Source: an uncultured Dialister sp. (GTDB lineage: Bacteria; Bacillota; Negativicutes; Veillonellales; Dialisteraceae). Taken from it: 64,000 bases of DNA. The position numbers and the translations under genes were made by a program. Of this stretch, positions 36,980 through 46,193 are shown piece after piece. Location of the stretch: positions 1 through 64,000 of the forward strand of contig UQQQ01000002.1 in the NCBI GenBank assembly GCA_900543165.1, written 5' to 3'. A model generated the notes under the pieces. The model did not search any database. It had not been told where the DNA came from and was given only the letters and a program-made list of their open reading frames with translations. Numbering within the stretch: the first letter of the stretch is position 1; each line of letters opens with the position of its first letter.

Positions 36980-38371
36980 ATGGCTTCATTTACGATAGAA
37001 GAAATAGAAAGAGCCTGCGGGGCCAAGCTGCTCAAGCGCGGCAGGGAGCCGTCCATGGACGGGGTCAGTACCGATACCCGCACCATTGAGACGGGGAATC
37101 TGTTTCTGGCTCTTAAAGGAGAAAATTTTGATGGGCATGCCTTCCTGAAAAAGGCGTGCGAAAAAGGGGCTTCGGGGGTCATCCTTTCGGATGCCTCTTT
37201 TGCTGCGGATCTGCCTTCCGATGTATCTGCGTTTCTCGTGAAGGATACGAAGCAGGCACTGGAAGATCTTGCCCATTTTCACCGTATGCGTTTCCATGTG
37301 CCGGTGATCGGCATCACGGGATCTAATGGAAAAACAACAACGAAAGACATGACGACGGCGCTCCTGTCGTCTCGTTTTCATGTCTGCGCGACACAGAAGA
37401 ATTTCAATAATGAGATCGGCCTTTCCATGACGCTTCTCTCGATGACGAAAGAGACGGAGGTCTGCGTCGTAGAAATGGGGATGCGCGGCTTCGGACAGAT
37501 CGCAGAGCTTTGTGCGATCGCCAGTCCGACCATCGGTATCGTGACCAATGTCGGCACATCGCATATCGGGATCCTCGGCAGTCAGGAAAATATCGCGAAG
37601 GCGAAGGCGGAGCTCATCGAAGCATTGCCGAAGGATGGCACGGCGATCCTGAATGGGGATGACCCCTTCGTCAAAGCGATGGGGGACAGTTTCGAGGGAC
37701 GTGTGATTTCCTATGGCCTTGCGGGGCGCTATACCGTCCGCGGGACGGAGGTGCGCTATGAGGCTTCGCAAACCCAGTTCATCTGCACGTCCTTTGATGA
37801 AGCATTCCGCGTGAAGCTCCATCTTCTCGGCGTACACAATGTCTACGATGCACTGGCGGCCATCGCGGCAGCCCGCGTCCTTGGCGTAGACAGCCGGAAA
37901 ATTCAGAGAGCGTTTGCGGATTTCCATCCGATCGGTCAGCGGCAGACGCTGCTTACCATCGCCGGGATCTCCGTCATGGATGACTCGTACAATGCGAATC
38001 CGCTTTCTATGGAAATGGCCTTCGGCTCGCTCAAGCAGATCCCCGCTTCGCATCATTATCTGGTGCTGGGCGATATGGGAGAGCTGGGCGAGATGGAAGA
38101 GGCGCTGCATCAGGAAACGGGAAAGAAAGCAGCCGCCATGGGCTTTGACGGCCTCATCACGGTGGGACCTCTCTCTCGCCATCTGGCCTCCGCTGCCAAA
38201 GAGGGCGGCATGACGTCCGTTTTCTCGTATGAGACCTGTGAAGAGGCTGCCGAGAAGCTGGCGTCTTTGGCCAAAGCCGGTGATGCCGTGCTGGTGAAAG
38301 GTTCGCACTATATGCATATGGAAAAAGTACCAATGCTCTTGAGGGGAGTTCTGACAAAGGATGGAAAGTAA
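36980..38371 (+). CDS. murF: UDP-MurNAc-pentapeptide synthetase
   Basis: A 463-residue Mur ligase joining D-Ala-D-Ala to UDP-MurNAc-tripeptide. Motifs: VSTDTRTIETGNLFLALKGE at the N-terminus, GITGSNGKTTTKDM (ATP loop), NFNNEIGLSMTLL, VVEMGMRGFGQI, and DDSYNANPLSMEMA in the C-terminal domain. ATG 36980 follows GGAGGAG; a GTG at 36971 in frame is less likely. It overlaps mraY by 11 nt. Confidence 0.95.
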   Translation: MASFTIEEIERACGAKLLKRGREPSMDGVSTDTRTIETGNLFLALKGENFDGHAFLKKACEKGASGVILSDASFAADLPSDVSAFLVKDTKQALEDLAHFHRMRFHVPVIGITGSNGKTTTKDMTTALLSSRFHVCATQKNFNNEIGLSMTLLSMTKETEVCVVEMGMRGFGQIAELCAIASPTIGIVTNVGTSHIGILGSQENIAKAKAELIEALPKDGTAILNGDDPFVKAMGDSFEGRVISYGLAGRYTVRGTEVRYEASQTQFICTSFDEAFRVKLHLLGVHNVYDALAAIAAARVLGVDSRKIQRAFADFHPIGQRQTLLTIAGISVMDDSYNANPLSMEMAFGSLKQIPASHHYLVLGDMGELGEMEEALHQETGKKAAAMGFDGLITVGPLSRHLASAAKEGGMTSVFSYETCEEAAEKLASLAKAGDAVLVKGSHYMHMEKVPMLLRGVLTKDGK

Positions 38372-39329
38372 TTATTGTATATACCTGCTGGAAGCAGCGG
38401 TTCTCACCATCATCTGTGGATGGGTGGGCATTCCGCTTTTGAAAAAATTGAAGGCGCGCCAGTCGATCCGCACCGAAGGACCGAAGTCTCATCGGGCCAA
38501 GAGCGGCACTCCGACCATGGGCGGTCTCTTCATGCTGACAGCAATGGTGCTGGTGGTGCTTTTCAACCGCCTCTTGGATCCATCGGTTCTCTGGCTTCTT
38601 TTCCTGACGCTGGGGCATGGGCTTTTAGGATTTCTCGATGATTTCATCAAAGCGGAAAAGAAAAGAAATCTGGGGCTGACCGTCAAGCAGAAAATGCTGG
38701 GGCAGCTGATCCTCGCCGTGCTCTTCTGCTGGGGCGTCGTCGATACCCTGCACCTGCCGTACTCGATCGCGATCCCATTCACGACGATGGATATTTCCAT
38801 CGGACTTTTGTACTATCCTTTCGTTGTCCTTGTCATCGTGGGGGCTTCAAATGCGGTGAACCTGACGGATGGACTGGACGGGCTGGCTTCCGGCTGCTGC
38901 GTCATCGCTTTTACGGCCTATGCGGTCTTCTGCTATATGACGGGATTTCATGACCTCGGCTATTTCATCATCATTCTGGCAGGAGCCTGCATTGGATTCC
39001 TTTTCTTCAATTATCATCCGGCCAAGGTTTTCATGGGGGATACCGGCTCGCTCGCCCTCGGCGGAGCCATCGCCGGGATCTCGGTCATGACCCGGACGGA
39101 GCTCTTGCTCGCCTTCCTCGGGCTGATTTTTGTGCTGGAGGCCTTATCTGTCATCATTCAGGTCATTTCTTTCAAAACAACGGGCAAGCGTGTCTTCAAG
39201 ATGAGTCCGCTGCACCATCATTTCGAACTGTCGGGCTGGAGCGAAGTCCGTGTCGTTTGGTCCTTCTGGATCTTCGAGGGTCTCGCGGCTGCAGGCAGCC
39301 TGATGCTGGCGATCTATGCGTTGGCGTAG
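38361..39329 (+). CDS. mraY: Phospho-MurNAc-pentapeptide translocase
   Basis: A 322-residue polytopic enzyme forming lipid I from UDP-MurNAc-pentapeptide and undecaprenyl phosphate. About ten membrane helices; diagnostic loops are SHRAKSGTPTMGGL (near 47-60), FLDDFIKAEKKRNLGL, NAVNLTDGLDGLASG, FMGDTGSLALGG and FKMSPLHHHFELSGWSE, holding the Mg-binding aspartates and the HHH motif. The ATG lies inside the end of murF, indicating coupling. Confidence 0.96.
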   Translation: MESNYCIYLLEAAVLTIICGWVGIPLLKKLKARQSIRTEGPKSHRAKSGTPTMGGLFMLTAMVLVVLFNRLLDPSVLWLLFLTLGHGLLGFLDDFIKAEKKRNLGLTVKQKMLGQLILAVLFCWGVVDTLHLPYSIAIPFTTMDISIGLLYYPFVVLVIVGASNAVNLTDGLDGLASGCCVIAFTAYAVFCYMTGFHDLGYFIIILAGACIGFLFFNYHPAKVFMGDTGSLALGGAIAGISVMTRTELLLAFLGLIFVLEALSVIIQVISFKTTGKRVFKMSPLHHHFELSGWSEVRVVWSFWIFEGLAAAGSLMLAIYALA

Positions 39330-39730
39330 ACTAAGAGACTAAGAGACTGGGAGACTGGTATAGCGATTTGTTAACTTCTGGACTTAGTGAGAAGTGAGAA
39401 GTGCTTGGAGGGGCACACAATTCATATAGTGCCCCAATACCACTTTATTAAATAAAACGGTTTGTCCATCATTTATATAAAACTCCGCGGCGCTTCCTTA
39501 TTTTATGCGCCGTGCCTTCACTCCTCACTCCTAACTTGATTCGGAAGTTGACTTACATGCCAGTTATTTAGAAAACGCGATACTAGAGACTCAGTGACTG
39601 GGAGACGGCGAGATGATGTATGAAATCGGATACTTTCTGCGCCGATCCCTAATCCCTGGCTACCAGTCACTAGCCACTAGCCACCAGTCCTCATCGACTA
39701 TCCATGTTTTACTATCATGGGAGGTATGCT
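39330..39730. repeat. Repeat insertion between mraY and murD
   Basis: About 400 bases without a gene. Family F words (GAGACTAAGAGACTGGGAG) at 39329-39350, family E-like text (CGCGGCGCTTCCTTATTTTA, ATGCGCCGTGCC) at 39486-39516 that also occurs at 2880-2900, and a dense family D array at 39640-39695 (TAATCCCTGGC, CAGTCACTAGCCACTAGCC). Confidence 0.65.
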
Positions 39731-41077
39731 TTGAAAAATGTATTGATTCTAGGCGCCGGCATCAGCGGCCTTGGCGCGGCTCATGTACTTCTCCGTCATG
39801 GAGCCCATGTCGTGATTTCCGATCTGAAAGATCAGATACAGAATACAAAAGAAAAAGAAGAGCTTATCGGGCTCGGGGCGGAGTTCTGCTTCGGCGCGCA
39901 GTCGGAGAGCCTTTTGGACGGGATGGATACCGTCGTCGTTTCTCCTGTCATCCCGGCGGAAAATGTCGTGATCCAGAGGGCGATGAAGCGAGGCATCCCT
40001 GTCCTGAGCGAAGTAGAGCTGGCCTATCGCGTGACGAAGGCGCCGATCCTTGCCATCACGGGGACGAATGGGAAAACCACGACCACGACGCTGTTAGGCA
40101 GCATGCTCTCGCACTCGGGGAGACCCTTTGCTCTGGCAGGGAATCTGGGGATCTCCCTTTCCCGCGAAGCAGAGCTGGTGCCGGAGGACGGGCTGATCGC
40201 AGCGGAAGTTTCGAGCTTCCAGCTGGAATTCATCACCCATTTCCAGCCGAAGGCAGCGGTCATCCTGAATATCACGCCCGACCATCTCGAGCGTCATCAC
40301 ACCATGGAGGCCTACGTGGCAGCCAAGGCACGCATTTTTGAGAATATGGATGAAACAAACTGCATCCTTCTGAATGCGGATGATCCCTATACGCCGATGC
40401 TGAAAAAGCAGGCGGAAACGCACACCCATGTGTGTCTGCTCTCTACCTCGCATGGGGTCGAGGAAGGGGCATGCCTTTCCGGTGACCGTCTCGTGCTGAA
40501 GAGACGGGGAGAAACCATTCCTCTCTGCACCGCAGGAGAGCTGTTGCTGAAGGGAAAACAGAATATCGAGGACTGCCTGGCGGCTGCTTTCCTGGCACAT
40601 GAGGGCGGCGTCGACACGGCGGTCATCATAGAGGCGCTGAAGACCTTTGCCGCTCTTCCGAACCGCATCGAATTTGTTCGCAAACTGGATGGCGTATCGT
40701 ACTACAATGACTCCAAGGCCACGAATACCGATGCAGCCGTCAAAGGCATGGAAGCCTTCGACAAGCCTGTTATCCTGATCGCCGGCGGCCATGATAAGGG
40801 GACGCCTCTTTCTGATTTCATGCAGGTCGTGCGCCGTCATACGAAAGAGCTCATCCTTTTAGGAGCTGCGGCCGGACGTTTCGAAGAAGAGGCACGGAAA
40901 GCGGGCGTCTCTGCTATCTACCGCGTATCCTCTATGAAAGAGGCCGTCCTCCTCGGACAGAAGCTGGCGAAACCGGGGGATGTCGTCATCCTTTCACCGG
41001 CCTGCTCCTCTTTCGATATGTATAAGAATATGGAAGAGCGCGGCATGGATTTCAAGAAAATCGTTAAGGGGCTTTGA
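39731..41077 (+). CDS. murD: UDP-MurNAc-L-alanine--D-glutamate ligase
   Basis: A 448-residue Mur ligase adding D-Glu to UDP-MurNAc-L-Ala. Rossmann start KNVLILGAGISGLGAA, ATP loop ITGTNGKTTTTTLLG (about 108-122), EVSSFQLE, NITPDHLERH and YNDSKATNTDA. The best start is TTG 39731, five bases after GGGAGGT; an in-frame ATG at 39704 lacks a site. ftsW, usually next, is replaced by 337 bases of repeats. Confidence 0.95.
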   Translation: MKNVLILGAGISGLGAAHVLLRHGAHVVISDLKDQIQNTKEKEELIGLGAEFCFGAQSESLLDGMDTVVVSPVIPAENVVIQRAMKRGIPVLSEVELAYRVTKAPILAITGTNGKTTTTTLLGSMLSHSGRPFALAGNLGISLSREAELVPEDGLIAAEVSSFQLEFITHFQPKAAVILNITPDHLERHHTMEAYVAAKARIFENMDETNCILLNADDPYTPMLKKQAETHTHVCLLSTSHGVEEGACLSGDRLVLKRRGETIPLCTAGELLLKGKQNIEDCLAAAFLAHEGGVDTAVIIEALKTFAALPNRIEFVRKLDGVSYYNDSKATNTDAAVKGMEAFDKPVILIAGGHDKGTPLSDFMQVVRRHTKELILLGAAAGRFEEEARKAGVSAIYRVSSMKEAVLLGQKLAKPGDVVILSPACSSFDMYKNMEERGMDFKKIVKGL

Positions 41078-41414
41078 GAAAAGGGAAATAATGAGCTCAA
41101 GGTTCAGGTTGTCGGGTTCAGGGTTGTGGTGCGGCGCTTAAAAATAGAAAGCGCCGCGGAGTTATATACTTGCGGCGAAGCCGCCACAACAAGTTTGAAA
41201 GCAGGGATGAGTAGCTAGTGACTAGTGACTGGTAGCTAGGGATTAGGTTTGCGATGCGAGAAAACCACCATTTCTCATTTCTAATTTCTCATTTAATCGA
41301 GGCTTTCAAACGTAATCAAGGGCAGCACGCCCCGTGGGCTAACCCTGAACCCTGAACCTTTAAACCTTTCCAATTATCATTTACAAACCACCAACTTGGG
41401 AGCATGTATCATTT
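41078..41414. repeat. Repeat block in the place of ftsW
   Basis: Family E text dominates: CAGGTTGTCGGGTTCAGGG, GAAAGCGCCGCGG, TTGCGGCGAAGCCGCC, GTTTGAAAGCAGGGATGAG and AACCCTGAACCCTGAACC. Family D words lie at 41210-41248. A TTTCTCATTTCTAATTTCTC duplication is at 41272-41293. No gene. Confidence 0.65.
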
Positions 41415-42521
41415 ATGAAACGGGTTATTTTATCTGGCGGCGGTACGGGGGGACATATTTACCCGGCCATCACCATTGCTAAAGAAATAGCAAAACTGGA
41501 AGAAACAGAATTTCTTTTCGTGGGTACGCCGAATGGGATGGAGTCGCGTATCATTCCGAAAGAAGGGTATCGTTTCGCCTCGCTGCCGGCTTCGGGCCTG
41601 AAGCGGAAGCTGACGTTGGAAAATATCAGCATCCTGTGTCATGCGGCAGGTAGCCTGTTCAAAGCGCGCCGGATCCTGAAAGATTTCGCGCCGGACGTAG
41701 TCATCGGGACGGGCGGCTATGTATGCGGGCCGATCCTGATGGCGGCAGCGCTGTCTCATATCCCGACGCTGATTCAGGAGCAGAATGTGATCCCGGGGAT
41801 CACGAATAAGATCCTTTCCCGCGTGGTCGATAAGATCGCGCTGGGCTATGAAGCAGCCGGTCCCCGTTTCCCGCATCCGGAGAAATGCATCTATACTGGA
41901 AATCCGATCCGTCCAGACATTATGGAAGCCAAGCGGGAGGCATCCCGCAAGGCACTCGGGCTTTCTCCGGATACCTTCATGGTACTGGTCACCGGCGGCA
42001 GCCGCGGAGCGAGGACGATCAATACTGCGATGCTGGATGTGCATCGTCATTTCAAGGATGCGAAGAACCTGTGCCTTTACCATGTGACGGGCGAGCTGGA
42101 GTATGACAAGATCACGAGCGCACTCGGCTGCGAGGAGGATGGGCATTACGGTTCTGCGAGCCGCATCATCCGCTATGAGTACCATATGCCGAATGCACTG
42201 GCGGCGGCCGATCTCATCATCTGCCGTGCGGGAGCCATCAGTCTGGCGGAGGTCGCAGCGAGAGAGCTGCCGGCCATCCTGATCCCGTATCCCTATGCGG
42301 CGGAGGATCACCAGACATACAATGCCCGCGTCTTTTCTGAGGCGGGCGCGGCGAAGATGATCCTGGATAAGGACGTCACTGGCGCCAAATTTATCGAAAA
42401 TATTACAGCGCTTCGCGAGCATCCCGAAGCCCTTCAGACGATGGAGAAGTCCATCGGCACTTTGAAAAAAGTGCATGCCGGAGAGGATATCGCAAGACTT
42501 GCACTGTCGCTCATTAAATAA
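41415..42521 (+). CDS. murG: UDP-GlcNAc:lipid I N-acetylglucosaminyltransferase
   Basis: A 368-residue peripheral membrane GT-B transferase making lipid II. N-terminal glycine loop ILSGGGTGGHIYPAIT (about 5-20), VIGTGGYVCGPI, QEQNVIPGITNKIL, VTGGSRGARTIN, and the donor site CRAGAISLAEVAARELPAIL followed by PYPYAAEDHQ. The ribosome binding site is weak (GGGAGC about 12 nt before ATG 41415). Confidence 0.96.
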   Translation: MKRVILSGGGTGGHIYPAITIAKEIAKLEETEFLFVGTPNGMESRIIPKEGYRFASLPASGLKRKLTLENISILCHAAGSLFKARRILKDFAPDVVIGTGGYVCGPILMAAALSHIPTLIQEQNVIPGITNKILSRVVDKIALGYEAAGPRFPHPEKCIYTGNPIRPDIMEAKREASRKALGLSPDTFMVLVTGGSRGARTINTAMLDVHRHFKDAKNLCLYHVTGELEYDKITSALGCEEDGHYGSASRIIRYEYHMPNALAAADLIICRAGAISLAEVAARELPAILIPYPYAAEDHQTYNARVFSEAGAAKMILDKDVTGAKFIENITALREHPEALQTMEKSIGTLKKVHAGEDIARLALSLIK

Positions 42522-42533
42522 AGGAAGACGATT

Positions 42534-43928
42534 ATGGACCTCACGAAGTATCATACATTCCATTTTATAGGGATCGGCGGTATGGGCATGCGTGCGCTGG
42601 CCGTCATTCTGCTGGACAAGGGGGATCGCATTTCCGGTTCCGATGTGGCAGACTCTCCCTTCCTGCGCGATTTCCGAAAAAAAGGCGCAGAGATTTATAT
42701 CGGGCATGAAGCCTCTCATGTGAAGGGCGCTGACTGCGTGGTCATTTCCTCAGCGATCTCCGAAGAAAATCCCGAGCTTCGAGAAGCGAGACGCCTTGGC
42801 ATTCCCGTGTTCCATCGCTCTGACGTACTGGCGGCCATGTTCCACTGGGGCAAAGGCATCGCAGTCGCAGGCGCACATGGGAAATCCACGACCTCTGCCA
42901 TGGTGGGCCAGATTTTCTATGAAGCGGGCAAAGATCCGACGATCGTTCTCGGAGCGGCAGCCAGCTATATCGGAGGAAATTCCTGCCTCGGAAAGGGCGA
43001 GTATGTCATCGCGGAAGCGGATGAAAGCGACGGCTCTTTCCTGAAATTTTCCCCCTATATGACGGTGGTGACGAATATCGAGGATGACCATCTGGATCAT
43101 TATGGCAGCGTCGAAAATATCCGTCGTGCCTTTTCCGAATTCATCAGCCATATCTGCTACGAGGACGGCGTCGCCATCGTATGCACCGACAGTGAGGGCG
43201 TATGCGCGATCCTGCCCGAGATCCATAAGACCTGCATCACCTACGGGCTCAATGAAAAAGCTGACTATTGGGCCGTGAACAAGCGATATGAAAACAGGCA
43301 TCTTCTTTTCGATGTGGTGCATGAGGGTAAGACGCTCGGCACCATCGAGCTGCAGATCCCGGGCTCGCATAATATCCGTGATGCGCTGGGCGCTGTGATC
43401 GCAGCGCTCTACTGCGGCATCCCGATGGAAACGATCGAGACGGCGTTGTCTCATTTCGTGGGAGTGAAGCGGCGCTTCGAGACGAAGTCCAGAGAGCATG
43501 ATCTCTGGGTGGTCGATGACTATGCACACCATCCGACGGAAATCAAAGCAACTTTGAAAGCAGCGAGAGAGACAGGCGATCACCGCATCATCTGTGCCTT
43601 CCAGCCGCACCGCTATTCCCGCACGCAGCTGCTGCAGCAGGAGTTTGCCGAAGCCTTCGATGATGCGGATGTACTCTTCTTCACTGATATCTATGCGGCA
43701 AGTGAGGCGCCGATCGAAGGCGTCGACGGACATCTGATCCCCTCGCTGGTGCACAAGCGTCTGCCGGAGAAAGAGATCCACTATGTGGATACCGTGGAAG
43801 GCGTGTCTCAGGCGCTTTACGATTTCGTAAAGCCGGGAGATATGATCATCACCATGGGCGCCGGCAGCATTTACCGCGCAGGGGAAGAGCTCATTCAGTT
43901 GGTGAAGGATAAAGGGTTGAAAAAGTGA
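42534..43928 (+). CDS. murC: UDP-N-acetylmuramate--L-alanine ligase
   Basis: A 464-residue Mur ligase adding the first residue. FIGIGGMGMRALAVILLDKG at the N-terminus, ATP loop VAGAHGKSTTSAM (about 110-122), EADESDGSFLKFSP, and VDDYAHHPTEIKATL in the C-terminal domain. AAGGAAG precedes ATG 42534, 12 nt after murG. Its stop overlaps ddl by 4 nt. murB is not adjacent. Confidence 0.96.
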   Translation: MDLTKYHTFHFIGIGGMGMRALAVILLDKGDRISGSDVADSPFLRDFRKKGAEIYIGHEASHVKGADCVVISSAISEENPELREARRLGIPVFHRSDVLAAMFHWGKGIAVAGAHGKSTTSAMVGQIFYEAGKDPTIVLGAAASYIGGNSCLGKGEYVIAEADESDGSFLKFSPYMTVVTNIEDDHLDHYGSVENIRRAFSEFISHICYEDGVAIVCTDSEGVCAILPEIHKTCITYGLNEKADYWAVNKRYENRHLLFDVVHEGKTLGTIELQIPGSHNIRDALGAVIAALYCGIPMETIETALSHFVGVKRRFETKSREHDLWVVDDYAHHPTEIKATLKAARETGDHRIICAFQPHRYSRTQLLQQEFAEAFDDADVLFFTDIYAASEAPIEGVDGHLIPSLVHKRLPEKEIHYVDTVEGVSQALYDFVKPGDMIITMGAGSIYRAGEELIQLVKDKGLKK

Positions 43929-44860
43929 TTACTAAAGAGAGCAGAATCGTGGTCCTCATGGGAGGACCCTCCAGAGAGGCAGAAGTCTCCAGAAATACAG
44001 GGAAGGCCATTTTAGAAGCCCTGACATCCATCGGCTATCAGGCCATTCCTTTGGAATATGATCCGCATCATGTGGTGGAGCAGCTGAAAGAAGCGAAGGC
44101 TGATGCCGTATTCATCGCGCTGCATGGCAAGTACGGGGAGGATGGCACCATCCAGAGCGTACTCGAACTTGCCCGCATCCCGTACACGGGCTCCGGTGTG
44201 ACCTCGAGCGCTATCACCATGGATAAGATCATGAGCAGCCATTTCTTCAAGCAGGCGGGTCTCCCCATGGCCTTTTCCAAAGCCTACTATCTGAAGGATG
44301 GGAAGGAAAATGTCGAAGAGGACATTGGCAAGAGCTTTACCCTTCCGGTCGTTCTGAAACCGGCCTGTGAAGGATCGACCATCGGCATCGAGATCGTAAA
44401 AGAGGAAAAAGATCTGAAAGAGGCGATCGACCGCGTCTTTTCGGTAGAGCCAAGGATTCTCGCAGAGGCTTTCCTGTCCGGCGAGGAATTCACCGTTTCC
44501 GTGTTGGACGGCAAAGCACTGCCGGTCATCCAGATCTGCCCGCACTCGGGCTCCTATGATTACCACTCCAAGTACACCAAGGGCGCGACGGACTACCTCG
44601 TCCCGGCTCCGATTTCGGATGCACTGGCGGAAGAGATGAGCCGTCTCGCAGAAATCGGCTACCGCATGGCGGAATGCGATGGGGCGTGCCGTTTCGACTT
44701 CAAGACTGACTGCGAAGGCCGTCCGCATCTTCTGGAAGCCAATTCCATCCCGGGCATGACGGCGACGAGCCTCGTCCCGAAAGCCGCTGCAGCGGCAGGA
44801 ATCTCGTTCCCTGCGCTTTGTGAGAAGATCCTCCTCGAAGCAGGGCTGGATAAGGTGTGA
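43925..44860 (+). CDS. ddl: D-alanine--D-alanine ligase
   Basis: A 311-residue ATP-grasp ligase producing the D-Ala-D-Ala used by MurF. MGGPSREAEVSRNTG at the N-terminus, LHGKYGEDGTIQ, the omega-loop region DYHSKYTKGATDY, and metal-site EANSIPGMTATSL (usually EVNTIPG). RFDF stands where RVDF is common; both changes are conservative. GTG 43925 overlaps the murC stop. The Y in KYTKG suggests ordinary D-Ala-D-Ala specificity. Confidence 0.93.
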   Translation: MITKESRIVVLMGGPSREAEVSRNTGKAILEALTSIGYQAIPLEYDPHHVVEQLKEAKADAVFIALHGKYGEDGTIQSVLELARIPYTGSGVTSSAITMDKIMSSHFFKQAGLPMAFSKAYYLKDGKENVEEDIGKSFTLPVVLKPACEGSTIGIEIVKEEKDLKEAIDRVFSVEPRILAEAFLSGEEFTVSVLDGKALPVIQICPHSGSYDYHSKYTKGATDYLVPAPISDALAEEMSRLAEIGYRMAECDGACRFDFKTDCEGRPHLLEANSIPGMTATSLVPKAAAAAGISFPALCEKILLEAGLDKV

Positions 44861-45158
44861 TTGTAGTGGCTGGGGACTGGTGACTAGTGACTAGGGATTA
44901 GAGAGACATCAGATGGCAGACGGTTTTTTCTCATATCCGTCATCCCGACCGAAGTGGAGGGATCTTTCTTGCACTGCGTTTATCGACGCATGTATGGCCA
45001 TGCAGAAGCGACGTCTTAGAGCATCGTTTGGCGGTCGTTTTGCACTCGCCGTTTCGCTGTCTGCAAGTGAGATTTCTCGCCTCAGCTCGAAATGACAATA
45101 CGTAAAAAAATAATTCCCCAAAAACTTACACCATCTCTTATTTACAGGATCAAATTGT
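44861..45158. repeat. Repeat block between ddl and ftsQ
   Basis: Family D array at 44866-44902 and a family B module at 44935-45102 (arms CGTCATCCCGACCGAAG and CAGCTCGAAATGACAATACG). Nothing else. Confidence 0.65.
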
Positions 45159-46019
45159 ATGGATAATTTTAAAAGCTTCAATGATTTCAGGCGCGAGCTG
45201 CATGAGGGAAAGATCCCGGAGCAGGAGGCTTGGAAAGAGCCGGAAGAGAAGCCGGAAGAGCCTTTGCAGGAGACGGAAGAGCCACCCAGAAGGTCGCGCA
45301 AAAAGAAAAAGAAGGGACTCCGTATCAGGAGCTCCATCCTGCTGACGGGCGGCGGGCTTCTCCTCATCGTGCTGGGGGTATTTCTTCTGCCGCTGCCTTT
45401 AGGCTATATCCATCTCACCGGCACGAAGGCGCTCACGATGGAGGATATTCTTTTCGAAGGCCAGATCCGCAAGCCGGTCAATGTGCTGCAAATCAGCGCA
45501 TCCGGTCTGGCAGAGCGTCTCTCTCATGATATCCGTGTGGCCGATGTGCAGGTGAGCCGCGGATTTCCCTTCGTCCTCGAAGTACACATCGAAGACAGAG
45601 TGCCGCTGGCCATCATGCAGGCGGAGTACAGCTATGTCGTGCTTGATAAAGAGGGCATGGTGATCGACTCCGTGCAGTCGATCCGAAAGGGCGACGCCGC
45701 GATGATCACCGGTAAGCGGATGGGAAACCTGCTCCTCGGAGATACCGTGTCGCAGGAAGACTTGGATAAAGCACTCGCTTTTCTGAATGCACTCTCGCCG
45801 GAAGGACAGCGTTTCTTTTCGGAGATCAATATCGGGAATCCGGAAAACATCCGCGCTTATACCAGAGATGGCATCACCGTCCGCCTTGGCAGCGGCAGCG
45901 ACATGGAAGAGCAGGCCAAACTGGCTGAGAATATGGTAGGAGATGTGAAGGCGCGCGGCCTTTCCGTGGAATATGTGGACGCCAATCTCTCATCTCCCTT
46001 TATAAAATTGAAAAAATAG
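45159..46019 (+). CDS. ftsQ: Cell-division protein FtsQ/DivIB
   Basis: A 286-residue bitopic divisome protein. The N-terminal cytoplasmic part is acidic then basic (EEKPEEPLQETEEPPRRSRK), one transmembrane helix lies at about 60-80 (LTGGGLLLIVLGVFLLPLPL), followed by a POTRA domain (YIHLTGTKALTMEDILFEGQ) and the beta domain. It bridges FtsL/FtsB to the rest of the divisome. Position next to ftsZ supports the call. ftsA, which often lies between, is absent. Confidence 0.88.
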   Translation: MDNFKSFNDFRRELHEGKIPEQEAWKEPEEKPEEPLQETEEPPRRSRKKKKKGLRIRSSILLTGGGLLLIVLGVFLLPLPLGYIHLTGTKALTMEDILFEGQIRKPVNVLQISASGLAERLSHDIRVADVQVSRGFPFVLEVHIEDRVPLAIMQAEYSYVVLDKEGMVIDSVQSIRKGDAAMITGKRMGNLLLGDTVSQEDLDKALAFLNALSPEGQRFFSEINIGNPENIRAYTRDGITVRLGSGSDMEEQAKLAENMVGDVKARGLSVEYVDANLSSPFIKLKK

Positions 46020-46137
46020 AGATTTTAACCGGAAAAAATGCAAATTGTCTCATTCTACCGGTGGCGAACTTGTGGAAAGTATTGTACAATGGTAGATATG
46101 ATTAGCAGAAATGTAATATAGGTGGATAACATCCTGA

Positions 46138-46156
46138 GTTAATCAGCGTTTCCTTA
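46138..46156 (+). repeat. Family A terminus remnant before ftsZ
   Basis: TTAATCAGCGTTTCCTTAC equals one terminus of the family A element; no partner arm is seen within the preceding 120 bases. A possible promoter with TTGTGG near 46070 precedes it. Confidence 0.5.
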
Positions 46157-46193
46157 CATACATGACGCAAGATATCCTGAAGGAGGAGCGAAC

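Noticed and set aside
39640..39695. Possible CRISPR array or tandem repeat array
   Set aside because: The words are 8-9 bases, irregular and without unique spacers; no cas gene is in the window. None of the repeat families has the regular repeat-spacer pattern.
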